64,000 nucleotides of DNA from Brumimicrobium sp964585545 (lineage in GTDB: Bacteria; Bacteroidota; Bacteroidia; Flavobacteriales_D; Crocinitomicaceae): positions 62,001 through 126,000 of the forward strand of contig CAZPDT010000001.1 of assembly GCA_964585545.1 (NCBI GenBank), read 5' to 3'. The position numbers were made by a program, and so were the translations under genes. The notes below the pieces were generated by a model. That model ran no database searches, was not told where the DNA came from, and worked only from the letters and a program-made list of their open reading frames with translations. Position 1 is the stretch's first letter; each line of letters starts with the position of its first letter. Shown here one piece after another: positions 7,316-16,018 of the stretch.

Positions 7316-9415
7316 TTAAGATATTTTACTCCAATTGGGCTTTGATTTTAAATATTTTTTTAACTCCTCTTTTAATTTTTTATTTTTACTGCTTTCTAAC
7401 TTTGGGTCATCTTTTAATAAATCTTGTGCACATAGTCTTGTGGCTGTAACGAGTTGTCCATCCCTTGCTAAGTCGGCTAATTTGAGATTCATAATTCCAC
7501 TTTGCTGTGTTCCCATAATATCGCCAGGGCCACGAATTTGTAAATCGACTTCTGCAATTTTAAAGCCATCATTCGTTGAAACCATTGTTTGTGTTCGCTT
7601 TTTTCCTTCTTGGGATAACTTCTCCCCCGTCATGAGTATACAGTAAGATTTTTCGGCACCTCTACCTACTCTTCCTCGCAATTGGTGAAGTTGTGATAGA
7701 CCAAACTTTTCAGAACTTTCGATTACCATAACTGAAGCATTAGGTACGTTAACCCCTACTTCAATAACCGTTGTGGCTACCATAATATCTGTGTTTCCCT
7801 TTACAAACTGTTCCATTTCAAAAGATTTGTCTTCGGGTTTCATTTGGCCATGGACAATGCTTATTTGGTATTTTGGACGCGGAAAAGCCCGAGTAATGGC
7901 TTCATAACCTTCCATTAGGTTGTTGTAATCCAGTGTTTCAGATTCTTTTATCAATGGATAAACAATATATACTTGTCGCCCATTGGCTATTTCCTCTTTG
8001 ATTAATTGGAATACACGAAGTCTGCTTTTTTCAAAAAAATGTAGGGTAGTAATGGGTTTTCTTCCAGGAGGAAGTTCATCAATTACTGAAGTTTCCAAAT
8101 CTCCGTAAAATGTCATTGCAAGTGTTCGGGGAATCGGGGTGGCTGTCATGACCAAAATATGAGGCGGTTTAGTGTTTTTTCTCCATAACTTGGCTCTTTG
8201 CGCTACACCAAATCGATGTTGTTCATCAATAACAACTAAGCCTAAATCTTTAAATTTAACCGTTGGTTCGAGTAAGGCGTGTGTTCCTATAATTAGATGA
8301 ACCTTCCCTTCTTCAAGGTCTTTAAATAAAATTTTTCTTTCTGATTTCTTAGTTGATCCTGTAAGAAGCGCAACATTTAGATTTAAAGGTGCAAGTAGCT
8401 CCGAAATGGTTTGATAATGTTGCTGTGAAAGTATTTCTGTTGGAGCCAAAAGTGCAGCTTGAAAATCATTTCCTATGGCAAATAACATGCTAATGACTGC
8501 AACAAGAGTTTTTCCGCTGCCAACGTCACCTTGCAATAAACGATTCATTTGTTGACCACTCTTGAGGTCTTTTCGAATTTCCTTAATGACTTTTTTTTGG
8601 GCATTGGTCAGTTCAAAAGGAATGTGTTTTTTATAAAACTCATCGAAGTACAGACCTGTTTTTTCCATTGCATATCCCTTGGATTTCACTGCATTGATTT
8701 TTCTTCTCAATTGCATTTCAAGTTGTAAGAAAAAGAGTTCCTCAAACTTGATTCTAATTTGTGCTCTTTTAACATCATCAAAATTGCGGGGTATGTGAAT
8801 GTATTTGTAGGCTTTTTCTCGAGATAATAATTGATATTGTTGAAGGATTGATGGGGGCAAAATTTCTGGAATTTGTTCTTCAATATGCGATGCCAATTGG
8901 TAGGTCAATTTTTCAATTCCTCTCGAATGCAATCCTTTCTTTGTTAGCTTTTCAGAGCTGTTGTATATGGGTTGTAGCCCTTTCTCATGAGCAACATCTT
9001 TGTATGGAAGAAATTCAGGATGTGCAATATTCCACCTGCTTTTATATTTACTGGGTTTTCCATATACACGGAAAACGACATTTGGGGTCAGCTTATTTTT
9101 TATCCACTTTGAACCTTTAAACCACACCAAATTAATGGTTCCTGATTGATCGCGTAGGCTGGCTTCTAATCTTTTTCTCTTACCAATACCCACTTCTTGA
9201 ATCGCAATAATTTTACCTTTTAACTGTACTGGTTGATTTTCATAAAGGGGAATTTCATTAATTGGAGTGTATTTTGATCTGTCAATATATCGAAAAGGAA
9301 AATAATTTAAGAGATCCCATAGTTTGTCAATTCCTGCCTCTGTTCTTAAAACACTCCCGCGTTCAGCGCCAACACCCTTAAGGTATTCAATGGGCGTTTT
9401 TATAAGGTGTTCCAT
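7316..9415 (-). CDS. recG: ATP-dependent DNA helicase RecG
   Basis: A 699-residue protein with the whole RecG layout: an N-terminal wedge/OB domain (KGKIIAIQEVGIGKRKRLEASL near 66-87), Walker A GDVGSGKT at 296-303, the DEQH box at 397-400, motif III MTATPIPRTLAM, and motif VI QLRGRVGRG with the TRG-type C-terminal region (DGFKIAEVDLQIRGPGDIMGTQQSG). It remodels stalled replication forks and branch-migrates Holliday junctions. Length is normal and no key residue is missing. It lies between a Kelch/T9SS protein gene (15 bp upstream) and a TonB-like gene, an arrangement with no obvious functional logic. Confidence 0.97.
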   Translation of the reverse strand: MEHLIKTPIEYLKGVGAERGSVLRTEAGIDKLWDLLNYFPFRYIDRSKYTPINEIPLYENQPVQLKGKIIAIQEVGIGKRKRLEASLRDQSGTINLVWFKGSKWIKNKLTPNVVFRVYGKPSKYKSRWNIAHPEFLPYKDVAHEKGLQPIYNSSEKLTKKGLHSRGIEKLTYQLASHIEEQIPEILPPSILQQYQLLSREKAYKYIHIPRNFDDVKRAQIRIKFEELFFLQLEMQLRRKINAVKSKGYAMEKTGLYFDEFYKKHIPFELTNAQKKVIKEIRKDLKSGQQMNRLLQGDVGSGKTLVAVISMLFAIGNDFQAALLAPTEILSQQHYQTISELLAPLNLNVALLTGSTKKSERKILFKDLEEGKVHLIIGTHALLEPTVKFKDLGLVVIDEQHRFGVAQRAKLWRKNTKPPHILVMTATPIPRTLAMTFYGDLETSVIDELPPGRKPITTLHFFEKSRLRVFQLIKEEIANGRQVYIVYPLIKESETLDYNNLMEGYEAITRAFPRPKYQISIVHGQMKPEDKSFEMEQFVKGNTDIMVATTVIEVGVNVPNASVMVIESSEKFGLSQLHQLRGRVGRGAEKSYCILMTGEKLSQEGKKRTQTMVSTNDGFKIAEVDLQIRGPGDIMGTQQSGIMNLKLADLARDGQLVTATRLCAQDLLKDDPKLESSKNKKLKEELKKYLKSKPNWSKIS

Positions 9416-9430
9416 TGCTTCGGTTTTGTT

Positions 9431-10738
9431 TTATTGTGTGTTGACTTTTTTAACGAAAACAGGAAGATTGATGTTATCATTGTAGGTGAAAAGAAGAATT
9501 CCTTTGCTAAGTTGACTTTTCAAGATGTATAAATCAGCTAAGTTTTTATTGGATTGTAATAAAATACGACCTGCCATGTCATAAATAATTATTTCTCCAA
9601 CATTCTTTGTTTCTATAACAAAATAATTGTCTTGATTTAATACATTGAAATATGGGGGATGGGTTGCTTTCTTTATATCAGACAAATTGGGGTTATGCAA
9701 CAGGAATGTTCTGTTAGAAGCCTGTTGCAAAGAGTCAATTCCTCCTGTGATGATCCAATTTCCTCCTCCCAATTTTGCAATTCCTTTGAGATCCATTACG
9801 GCAAAAGGGGTATTGAAATTGTTTTTATGGCTTCCCTTTTCTATGTTGTATTCTAAAATCCTTTGATTGGGGGTAATAGTGTTGGAGTTGCTGTATTCCT
9901 TTGGATTGTAATCGTAGGTTTGTTGAGCTCCTCCTATCCAAAATACAGTGTTGTTATGCCCTGAACAAGCTCCACGATAAATAGGGTCGCCTCCAAATGA
10001 GCCGACTGTTGTCCATGTAATTTGGGTTGGATTGTCGGGGTCAATCTCTCCTTTTCTAAGAAAATTTGTTGCTGTAGTATCAAGACCTATATATGCTCCT
10101 CCAAAATAATAAATGGTGTTGTCAAGAATGTATCCTGATGCACCAAAAGTTGTATATTGGGAAGAGCTAGGTAGGGCTGTGCCGCTGGTCCATGAATCAA
10201 AACTGGGATTGTAAATCTGCACATTAGGCACTGTCCCACTATTGTTTGCGCCAGATATAACAAAAATAAGACTGTCTTTCCAAACACTTTGGGTTTGTCC
10301 ATAAACAGGGACGGGAAGTGGTGTGGCATCTACCTCAAACGTATCAATGAAAGGATTGTATACGTGCACCTTATTGGATATGGTCTCAGTGCTATCAGGC
10401 GCAATGTATTTACCCCCTATTAGATAGATTTTATTTTTTACAAAACATGCTGAACTTCCTATTTTTCCAAGAGAGTCGGGTACATCAACTGTATTTGTCC
10501 ATTTGTTTTCTTTTACACTGTACTTAAAGACTTTTTTATGAATACTATTTATAGTGAGTGAATCTCCAATTCCACCGAAGCTATAAACAAATTTATTGTT
10601 GTTCAATAGGGCTTTACAAACTGCATTGTTGGCTGATGCAAGTGGGAGCGGAGCCAATTTTGTCCATTTCCAGCTACTTTGAGCATTGACATAAAAAGCA
10701 ACTGCCAATAAAAATAGAGTTGAAAGAAATTGCTTCAT
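9431..10738 (-). CDS. Kelch-repeat secreted protein with T9SS C-terminal sorting domain
   Basis: A 435-residue protein with a signal peptide ending at VNA-Q. Residues 25-350 contain about six Kelch-type blades: repeated blocks with YSFGGIGD, YLIGGKYI, FVISGANN, YYFGGAYI and FWIGGAQQ, each followed by a Tyr/Trp pair such as VQIYNPSFDSW. These would fold as a beta-propeller. The last 70 residues (EIIIYDMAGRILLQSNK to the C-terminal FVKKVNTQ) fit a type A T9SS sorting domain, so the protein is probably secreted or attached to the cell surface. Ligand unknown. It is the first gene of a unit with recG. Confidence 0.85.
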   Translation of the reverse strand: MKQFLSTLFLLAVAFYVNAQSSWKWTKLAPLPLASANNAVCKALLNNNKFVYSFGGIGDSLTINSIHKKVFKYSVKENKWTNTVDVPDSLGKIGSSACFVKNKIYLIGGKYIAPDSTETISNKVHVYNPFIDTFEVDATPLPVPVYGQTQSVWKDSLIFVISGANNSGTVPNVQIYNPSFDSWTSGTALPSSSQYTTFGASGYILDNTIYYFGGAYIGLDTTATNFLRKGEIDPDNPTQITWTTVGSFGGDPIYRGACSGHNNTVFWIGGAQQTYDYNPKEYSNSNTITPNQRILEYNIEKGSHKNNFNTPFAVMDLKGIAKLGGGNWIITGGIDSLQQASNRTFLLHNPNLSDIKKATHPPYFNVLNQDNYFVIETKNVGEIIIYDMAGRILLQSNKNLADLYILKSQLSKGILLFTYNDNINLPVFVKKVNTQ

Positions 10739-10835
10739 AAATACGAATTTAGCGAATTATTCTTAAATAAGTTGGTGATTTAAAAATTACATAGCGAAAT
10801 AAATCAATTTTCTTTTAATTCGTGAATAGATTCGG

Positions 10836-10843
10836 TAAGTTTG
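10836..10843 (+). promoter_or_regulatory. Candidate -7 element (TAAGTTTG) for gap
   Basis: An exact match to TAnnTTTG, 18 bp before the gap ATG. No clear -33 TTG is at the right distance. Confidence 0.35.
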
Positions 10844-10861
10844 CTATAGAAACAAAAAGAT

Positions 10862-11854
10862 ATGAAAAAAATTGGTGTTAATGGATTTGGTAGAATAGGG
10901 AGGTATTTTACCAGAATGAGTTTGAATCAGGACGATATTTGTGTTGCGGTAGTGAATGACTTGGCAGATATTCATACCTTAGCACACCTGTTTAAATATG
11001 ATTCAATTCATCGACAGTTGTCCCAAGAATTTAAGATTGAAGGAGATGCACTTGTTTTTGAAAATGGCAATAAGATTGTTTTTACTAAGTTTAAGGATCC
11101 CGCTGCAATTCCATGGGGAAATTATGGAGTAGATTATGTTTTGGAAGCAACAGGTGTTTTTAGAACAGAAAAATTGGCTTCTTCTCATTTTAAAGGGGGA
11201 GCAAAGAAGGTCGTTTTGAGTGCACCCGCTAAAGAAGGAAATGTTAAAACGGTTGTTTTTGGTATCAATGACTCTATTTTAAACAATAATGATAAATTAA
11301 TAAGTAATGCCTCTTGTACAACCAATTCAGGAGCGCCTCTCTTAGAGGTAATTGCAAATTTGTGTGAGATAGAAAGTGCTTATTTGACGACTGTTCACAG
11401 TTATACCTCTGACCAAAATCTACACGATGCACCGCATAATGATTTGCGCAGAGCAAGAGCAGCAGCAGAATCCATTGTGCCTACGACAACGGGTGCAGCA
11501 AAAGCCCTCACAAAAATTTTCCCCCAATTGGATGGAAAAATAGGGGGTTGTGGTATTCGGGTTCCTGTTATAGATGGATCTTTAACTGATTTAACATTGT
11601 CAATCACTGGAAAAGTACCTACTGTTGAAGAAATTAATGCTGCGTTTAAACATGCAAGTGAAAATGAACTCAAAAGTATTCTTTCTTACACAGATGAACC
11701 TTTAGTTTCATGCGATATTATTGGTAACCCTTACAGTTGTATTTTTGATAGTCAATTGACTTCTGTGGTGGGACACATTGTAAAATTAGTGGGCTGGTAC
11801 GATAATGAAGCAGGTTTTTCTAATCGCCTTATTGATTTATTTAAAAAGATATAA
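10862..11854 (+). CDS. gap: Type I glyceraldehyde-3-phosphate dehydrogenase
   Basis: A 330-residue enzyme that converts glyceraldehyde 3-phosphate, NAD+ and phosphate into 1,3-bisphosphoglycerate in glycolysis, or the reverse in gluconeogenesis. The Rossmann motif GFGRIGR is at 8-14, with acidic Asp33 at the end of strand 2, favouring NAD over NADP. The nucleophile is Cys152 in SNASCTTNSGAP; the usual CTTNCLAP reads CTTNSGAP, so the second, non-catalytic Cys is replaced. His179 (TTVHSYTSDQ) is the base. The C-terminal WYDNEAGFSNRL is typical. A CYTH gene follows after 2 bp. Confidence 0.96.
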   Translation: MKKIGVNGFGRIGRYFTRMSLNQDDICVAVVNDLADIHTLAHLFKYDSIHRQLSQEFKIEGDALVFENGNKIVFTKFKDPAAIPWGNYGVDYVLEATGVFRTEKLASSHFKGGAKKVVLSAPAKEGNVKTVVFGINDSILNNNDKLISNASCTTNSGAPLLEVIANLCEIESAYLTTVHSYTSDQNLHDAPHNDLRRARAAAESIVPTTTGAAKALTKIFPQLDGKIGGCGIRVPVIDGSLTDLTLSITGKVPTVEEINAAFKHASENELKSILSYTDEPLVSCDIIGNPYSCIFDSQLTSVVGHIVKLVGWYDNEAGFSNRLIDLFKKI

Positions 11855-11856
11855 GT

Positions 11857-12303
11857 TTGGGCATTGAAATTGAACGAAAATTTCTTGTAGACAGAGAAAA
11901 ATGGAGTAAAGTACAATCAGATAAAGGTACAACCATAACACAAGGCTACTTATCTAAATCTCCTGATTTAACTGTACGCATTCGAATTAAGGGAGATGTG
12001 GCTTTTATTACAGTAAAAGGTGCGACTAAAAATATTTCTCGAGCAGAGTTTGAATATGAAATTCCTGTTAATGAAGCACAGGAGATGTTGAATGTATTTT
12101 GTCCTCAAAAAATTAAAAAAACACGTTATACAATTAATCATTACGGCTTTACCTGGGAGGTAGATGAATTTGATAGTCCGCAAAAAGGATTGATTTTAGC
12201 AGAGATTGAACTGCCCAATGAAAATACCACCTTTCCTTTCCCCGATTGGTTATTGGATGAAGTTTCTGGTCAATCTGAATACTATAACTCGAACATGATA
12301 TAA
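11857..12303 (+). CDS. CYTH domain protein (triphosphate tunnel metalloenzyme)
   Basis: A 148-residue single-domain protein. The signature ExExK motif is at the very N-terminus (Glu4, Glu6, Lys8), so a start further inside would destroy it. The only start that keeps it is TTG at 11857, 2 bp after the gap stop, which suggests coupled translation. Further tunnel residues follow in the order expected: TVRIRIKGDVAFITVKG (Arg and Lys) and EVDEFDSPQKGLILAEIELPNE (acidic metal ligands). Family members hydrolyse inorganic triphosphate, ThTP or make cAMP; the short bacterial form is most often a tripolyphosphatase. Exact substrate unknown. Confidence 0.9.
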   Translation: MGIEIERKFLVDREKWSKVQSDKGTTITQGYLSKSPDLTVRIRIKGDVAFITVKGATKNISRAEFEYEIPVNEAQEMLNVFCPQKIKKTRYTINHYGFTWEVDEFDSPQKGLILAEIELPNENTTFPFPDWLLDEVSGQSEYYNSNMI

Positions 12304-12447
12304 CCCGAACTATTCACCAATATCACACCAAGTAACACTTGTTGGGTTCATCATCAATCTATTTTTTATACGCTGTAAAACAATGCGTTAATGTTAATTT
12401 CACTTAATTTTCTGGGTTTATGGTGAATGGTTTTTGAGATTCTGACA

Positions 12448-12455
12448 TAATTTTG
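12448..12455 (+). promoter_or_regulatory. Candidate -7 element (TAATTTTG) for the YceI gene
   Basis: An exact TAnnTTTG match, 69 bp before the ATG. No TTG lies at the normal distance; the nearest is only 11 bp upstream. Confidence 0.35.
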
Positions 12456-12524
12456 TAACCTTTTTATGAGAACGCTACTCTATTGGAACAGATAAAAACA
12501 TTTAATAATTATAAAATTTGAATT

Positions 12525-13046
12525 ATGAGATTAAGAATTTTAATTGCGTTATTGGTATTTGTTCCAACTTTAATTTTTGCCCAAACAATTGATAAAGAAA
12601 AGTCGATTGTCCATTTTAGAGCAACAGCAATGGGCATGTTTGGAGTAAAAGGTACATTTAAAGGTTTTTCTGGAAAAGTAAAATTTCATCCCCAAAAACT
12701 GGATCAATCAATGATTGATGTTTGTATTGATGCTACAACATTCAAGACAGGAAATGGAACTAGAGATAAGAATGTAAAATCTGAGGAGTTTTTAAATGTG
12801 AAAAAGTATCCAAGAGTGTGCTTTAGGTCCTCTTCTATTCAAAAAACTGAGGAAGGTTACGTGGCAAATGGAACATTAAAGTTGCATGGTGTTCAACGCA
12901 AGATAAAAATCCCTCTTACCTATGAAAACAATGTATTGAAAGGAAGATTAGAATTGAATCGTTTAGATTATAATGTAGGGAAAGATGTGGGAACAATTAA
13001 AGCAGGAGAGACTATAAATATTGATATTGTCTGTGTTCTTAAATAA
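12525..13046 (+). CDS. YceI family periplasmic protein
   Basis: A 173-residue protein with a signal peptide cleaved near IFA-Q. It has the complete YceI fold: IDKEKSIVHFRATAMGMFGVKGTFKGFSGKV at the start, then FKTGNGTRDKNVKSEEFLNVKKYP (the family's D-x-H-like surface segment, here DKNVKSEEF), then NGTLKLHGVQRKIKIPLTY and the closing strands. The family is lipocalin-like and binds isoprenoid chains such as polyprenyl or quinone tails. It is monocistronic; the next gene converges on it. Confidence 0.9.
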   Translation: MRLRILIALLVFVPTLIFAQTIDKEKSIVHFRATAMGMFGVKGTFKGFSGKVKFHPQKLDQSMIDVCIDATTFKTGNGTRDKNVKSEEFLNVKKYPRVCFRSSSIQKTEEGYVANGTLKLHGVQRKIKIPLTYENNVLKGRLELNRLDYNVGKDVGTIKAGETINIDIVCVLK

Positions 13047-13071
13047 ATTAGTATTTAACCATAGTGTTTAA

Positions 13072-13431
13072 TTAGTTGTGTTCGTATTTGGCTGTATTTA
13101 GAATTAAACTGTCTTGAATGGATTTGTAAATTTCTAAAAGTTGATCTTGTTGCGAGGTGTAATAATCCATAGACTGGGTATACCTTAGGCTATCAATATT
13201 GTATTTGTAAAAAACAGTATCTATAGCAGAAGGCAATGCTTTATAGAAAGAGTTTATATCAGAATTGTGCATTTTATAGTAAGCTTCGACAACCATTACA
13301 TCGTGAAGCACCATTGTGAAGGTATCTTTAGGAATTAAATTGTCGGGAACAATATTACTTTCTAATTGGTAAGTACATCTCGAACCAATAAGTAGTATCA
13401 AAATAACACATATTCCAGTAAAAATTTTCAT
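13072..13431 (-). CDS. DUF4296-type lipoprotein
   Basis: A 119-residue predicted lipoprotein (lipobox LIGSRC). It has the DUF4296 pattern: NLIPKDTFTMVLHDVMVVEAYY, then FYKALPSAIDTVFYKYNIDSLRYTQSMDYYTSQQDQLLEIYKSIQDSL. This family is found almost only in Bacteroidota, often beside dihydroorotase, as here (1 bp after its stop). Function unknown. Confidence 0.8.
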   Translation of the reverse strand: MKIFTGICVILILLIGSRCTYQLESNIVPDNLIPKDTFTMVLHDVMVVEAYYKMHNSDINSFYKALPSAIDTVFYKYNIDSLRYTQSMDYYTSQQDQLLEIYKSIQDSLILNTAKYEHN

Positions 13432-13432
13432 T

Positions 13433-14770
13433 TTAATTTTTTCTGTTAAAAGTAAGTCTTTTTCCCTTTTTTATAGCTAAAAAGTGACCATTATCGTATG
13501 CTAAGTAGCCGTTAACAAAAGTTTTCTCTATAGTGTGACCAAAATTGATTCCTTCAAAAGGAGACCAACCACACTTGTACAAAATATTATCTTTTGAAAC
13601 ACTTGTAGAATGATTGGGGTCGACAATTGCGAGGTCAGCAAAATACCCTTCTCGGATAAATCCTCTGTCAACAACACCATATAAAATAGCAGGTGCATGT
13701 GCTGTCTTTTCTATTACTTTTTCTTTACTGATTAAACCAGCATCTGCCTTTTGGAGCAAAGCCAATAAGGCATGCTGAACCAATGGCCCACCTGAAGGTG
13801 CTTTAAAATAAGTTTGTTTTTTTTCTTCTAAAGTATGTGGTGCATGGTCTGTGCCGATAACATCTACAGTATCATTGTTTAGTGCCATCCATAGAGCCGC
13901 TCTGTCACTCGGTTTTTTTATGGCAGGATTCCATTTCACCAAAGTGCCTTTGCTTTCGTAATCTTCGTCTGAAAACCACAAATGATGTACACAAACTTCT
14001 GCTGTAATTTTCTTTTCAGAAAGTGGAATGGTGTTGTCTAAAAGAGACAATTCTTTTTCGGTCGATAAGTGGAGAATATGAAGTCGAGAATTGTACTTTT
14101 TTGCAAGTTCTACAGCATAGGCTGATGATTTAAAACAAGCCTCTTCGCTTCGGATTTCAGGGTGGCACTTTATAGGAACATCCTCACCATATTTTTCACG
14201 ATAAAGTTGCATGTTTTTTTGAACAGTATGTTCATCTTCGCAATGGGTACAAATTAAAAATGGAACCCTACTGAATATTTGATCGAGAGCATTGGAATTG
14301 TCTACTAACATATTTCCAGTGCTGGCTCCCATAAAAACCTTCACTCCACAAACTTGAGTAGGGTCAGTTTTTAAAATTTCTTCAATATTGTCATTGGACG
14401 CACCCAAATAAAAACTGTAGTTTGCATTACTTGAAGCTGAGGCAATATCAAATTTATTTTCCAATAATTCTTGAGAAAGTGTATTGGGTTTGGTATTGGG
14501 CATCTCCATAAATGATGTGATGCCTCCCGCCAATGCTGCTCGACTTCCACTGTGTATGTCTGCTTTATTGGTCAACCCTGGTTCTCTAAAATGGACATGG
14601 GCATCAATACTTCCTGGCACAAGGTATTTTCCTTCACAGTTGATTTCTTCTGCAGTGGGGTCAGAAATCGAAGTATCTATTCTCTCGATTCTTTCATTAT
14701 TGGTTAATACATCACCTACAAAAGACTTACCCTCATTAATTATTGTTGCTTGCTTAAATAAATATTTCAT
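13433..14770 (-). CDS. pyrC: Dihydroorotase
   Basis: A 445-residue amidohydrolase catalysing ring closure of carbamoyl aspartate to dihydroorotate in pyrimidine synthesis. All metal-site residues are visible: HVH at 58-60 followed by FREPG, the carboxylated Lys144 in GVKVFMGAS, His176 (CTHCEDE), His231/His234 (HILHLS) and the catalytic Asp308 (GTDHAPH). It belongs to the longer class I-like dihydroorotases used as active enzymes in Bacteroidota. Some flavobacterial annotations call these allantoinase-like, but the FREPG context supports DHOase. Its ATG overlaps the end of the upstream glycosyltransferase gene by 4 bp. Confidence 0.93.
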   Translation of the reverse strand: MKYLFKQATIINEGKSFVGDVLTNNERIERIDTSISDPTAEEINCEGKYLVPGSIDAHVHFREPGLTNKADIHSGSRAALAGGITSFMEMPNTKPNTLSQELLENKFDIASASSNANYSFYLGASNDNIEEILKTDPTQVCGVKVFMGASTGNMLVDNSNALDQIFSRVPFLICTHCEDEHTVQKNMQLYREKYGEDVPIKCHPEIRSEEACFKSSAYAVELAKKYNSRLHILHLSTEKELSLLDNTIPLSEKKITAEVCVHHLWFSDEDYESKGTLVKWNPAIKKPSDRAALWMALNNDTVDVIGTDHAPHTLEEKKQTYFKAPSGGPLVQHALLALLQKADAGLISKEKVIEKTAHAPAILYGVVDRGFIREGYFADLAIVDPNHSTSVSKDNILYKCGWSPFEGINFGHTIEKTFVNGYLAYDNGHFLAIKKGKRLTFNRKN

Positions 14771-15480
14771 AGTTCAATTTTTTTCATTTTCCACACCCCA
14801 AAAAAAGCCTCTTTAAAAATACCTGTACTCATTTTTGATGTTCCTTTCTGTCGGTCAATAAAAGTTATCGGGACTTCTTTAATTCCTAATTTATGGCGTC
14901 GTACTCCATATTTCATACAAATTTGAAAAGCATAACCTTTAAAAGGGATATTGTGGTACTTAACACTTTCTAAGGCTTTTCGGGAATAGCATTTAAATCC
15001 TGCTGTAGTATCTTTTACACCAATATTTATAATTAAACGAACATAGATTGATGCGAAGTACGACATTAAAATTCTTGTTAAAGGCCAATTTTTAACTTTT
15101 CCACCTTTACAATATCTTGAGCCAATTGAAAGGTGAGTATCTTTTTGAGCGCATGCATCATACAGCCGAATCAAATCATCTGGATTGTGAGAGAAATCGG
15201 CATCCATCTCAAAGATATAGTCGTATTGTTTCTTGAGGCACCAGTCAAAGCCTGCTTTGTAGGCATTTCCTAATCCGTTTTTGACAGGTCGGTTAAGCAG
15301 AAATAAACGGTTGGGAAATTCACTTTGGAGCACTTCTATTTTAGCTGCTGTTCCGTCAGGCGAATTGTCGTCTACAATAAGTAAATGAAAGGGTTTTTCA
15401 TAACTAAAAATCTTGCGAACCATTTGTTCGATATTCTCAATTTCATTGTATGTTGGTATAATTATTATGCTATCTGACAC
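14767..15480 (-). CDS. Polyprenol-monophosphomannose synthase-like family 2 glycosyltransferase
   Basis: A 237-residue GT-A enzyme without membrane helices. The nucleotide-sugar site is VDDNSPDGT at 36-44, the metal-binding DAD is at 93-95, and IGSRYCKGG and CYSRKALES follow. Together these fit dolichol-phosphate-mannose synthase-type enzymes, which move a mannose or glucose from GDP/UDP to undecaprenyl or another polyprenyl phosphate. The start is GTG at 15480 because the Rossmann strand SIIIIPTYNE follows at once. It overlaps pyrC by 4 bp; this neighbour order is common in Bacteroidota. Confidence 0.88.
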   Translation of the reverse strand: MSDSIIIIPTYNEIENIEQMVRKIFSYEKPFHLLIVDDNSPDGTAAKIEVLQSEFPNRLFLLNRPVKNGLGNAYKAGFDWCLKKQYDYIFEMDADFSHNPDDLIRLYDACAQKDTHLSIGSRYCKGGKVKNWPLTRILMSYFASIYVRLIINIGVKDTTAGFKCYSRKALESVKYHNIPFKGYAFQICMKYGVRRHKLGIKEVPITFIDRQKGTSKMSTGIFKEAFFGVWKMKKIEL

Positions 15481-15537
15481 GTTAAAAAAAACTTATAGAT
15501 TGCTAATATACTTTAAAATTTAGAGACCTAGCATGGA

Positions 15538-16017
15538 TTATTTGCGATTTTCTATATCTTCTAAAATGTCATAAATTAAATCATATTCATATCCTTTACT
15601 AACAAGATATCTTTGGACTTTTAGTTTTATTTCAAATGAAGTTTCCTTTTTTTCTTTCCATTTTTTTGTTGCCAAATCATTAATTTGTTGGCGATAGGCA
15701 TCTTCATCTATAGTTTTTAACGCTTCGTTTATGCAGGCGTCAGGGACATTCTTTTTTTTGAGATGGGCCTTTATCTTTTGTCTTCCCCATTTCTTAATAC
15801 GGTGCTTCCCCGAAACAAAATTATCGGCAAATCGCTGTTCATTTAAAAAATTGTATTCAATGAGGTGAGAAAGTAAAGCATTGGTGTCCTCATCATTAAT
15901 GCCATAGTTTCGTATCTTTTTATAGGTTTCACTATGACAACGATCTTGATAAGCACACCAAGCTTCTATTTTTTGCTTTGCTTCTAAAAAGGAGTATTTC
16001 TTTACATCCTTTTTCAT
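15538..16017 (-). CDS. recX: RecX family regulatory protein
   Basis: A 159-residue all-helical protein built of three-helix repeats: LLSHLIEYNFLNEQRFADNFV, KWGRQKIKAHLKKKNVPDACINEAL and LVSKGYEYDLIYDIL, with the RF(A)DNF and GRQKIKxxLK signatures of RecX. RecX binds RecA filaments and limits their growth. It is separated from the RNase gene by 1 bp and lies far from any recA, as usual in this phylum. Confidence 0.88.
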   Translation of the reverse strand: MKKDVKKYSFLEAKQKIEAWCAYQDRCHSETYKKIRNYGINDEDTNALLSHLIEYNFLNEQRFADNFVSGKHRIKKWGRQKIKAHLKKKNVPDACINEALKTIDEDAYRQQINDLATKKWKEKKETSFEIKLKVQRYLVSKGYEYDLIYDILEDIENRK

Positions 16018-16018
16018 T

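Noticed and set aside
12330..12343. Short palindrome CAAGTAACACTTG after the CYTH gene
   Set aside because: Only 5-bp arms and no T-run; too weak for a terminator or operator call.
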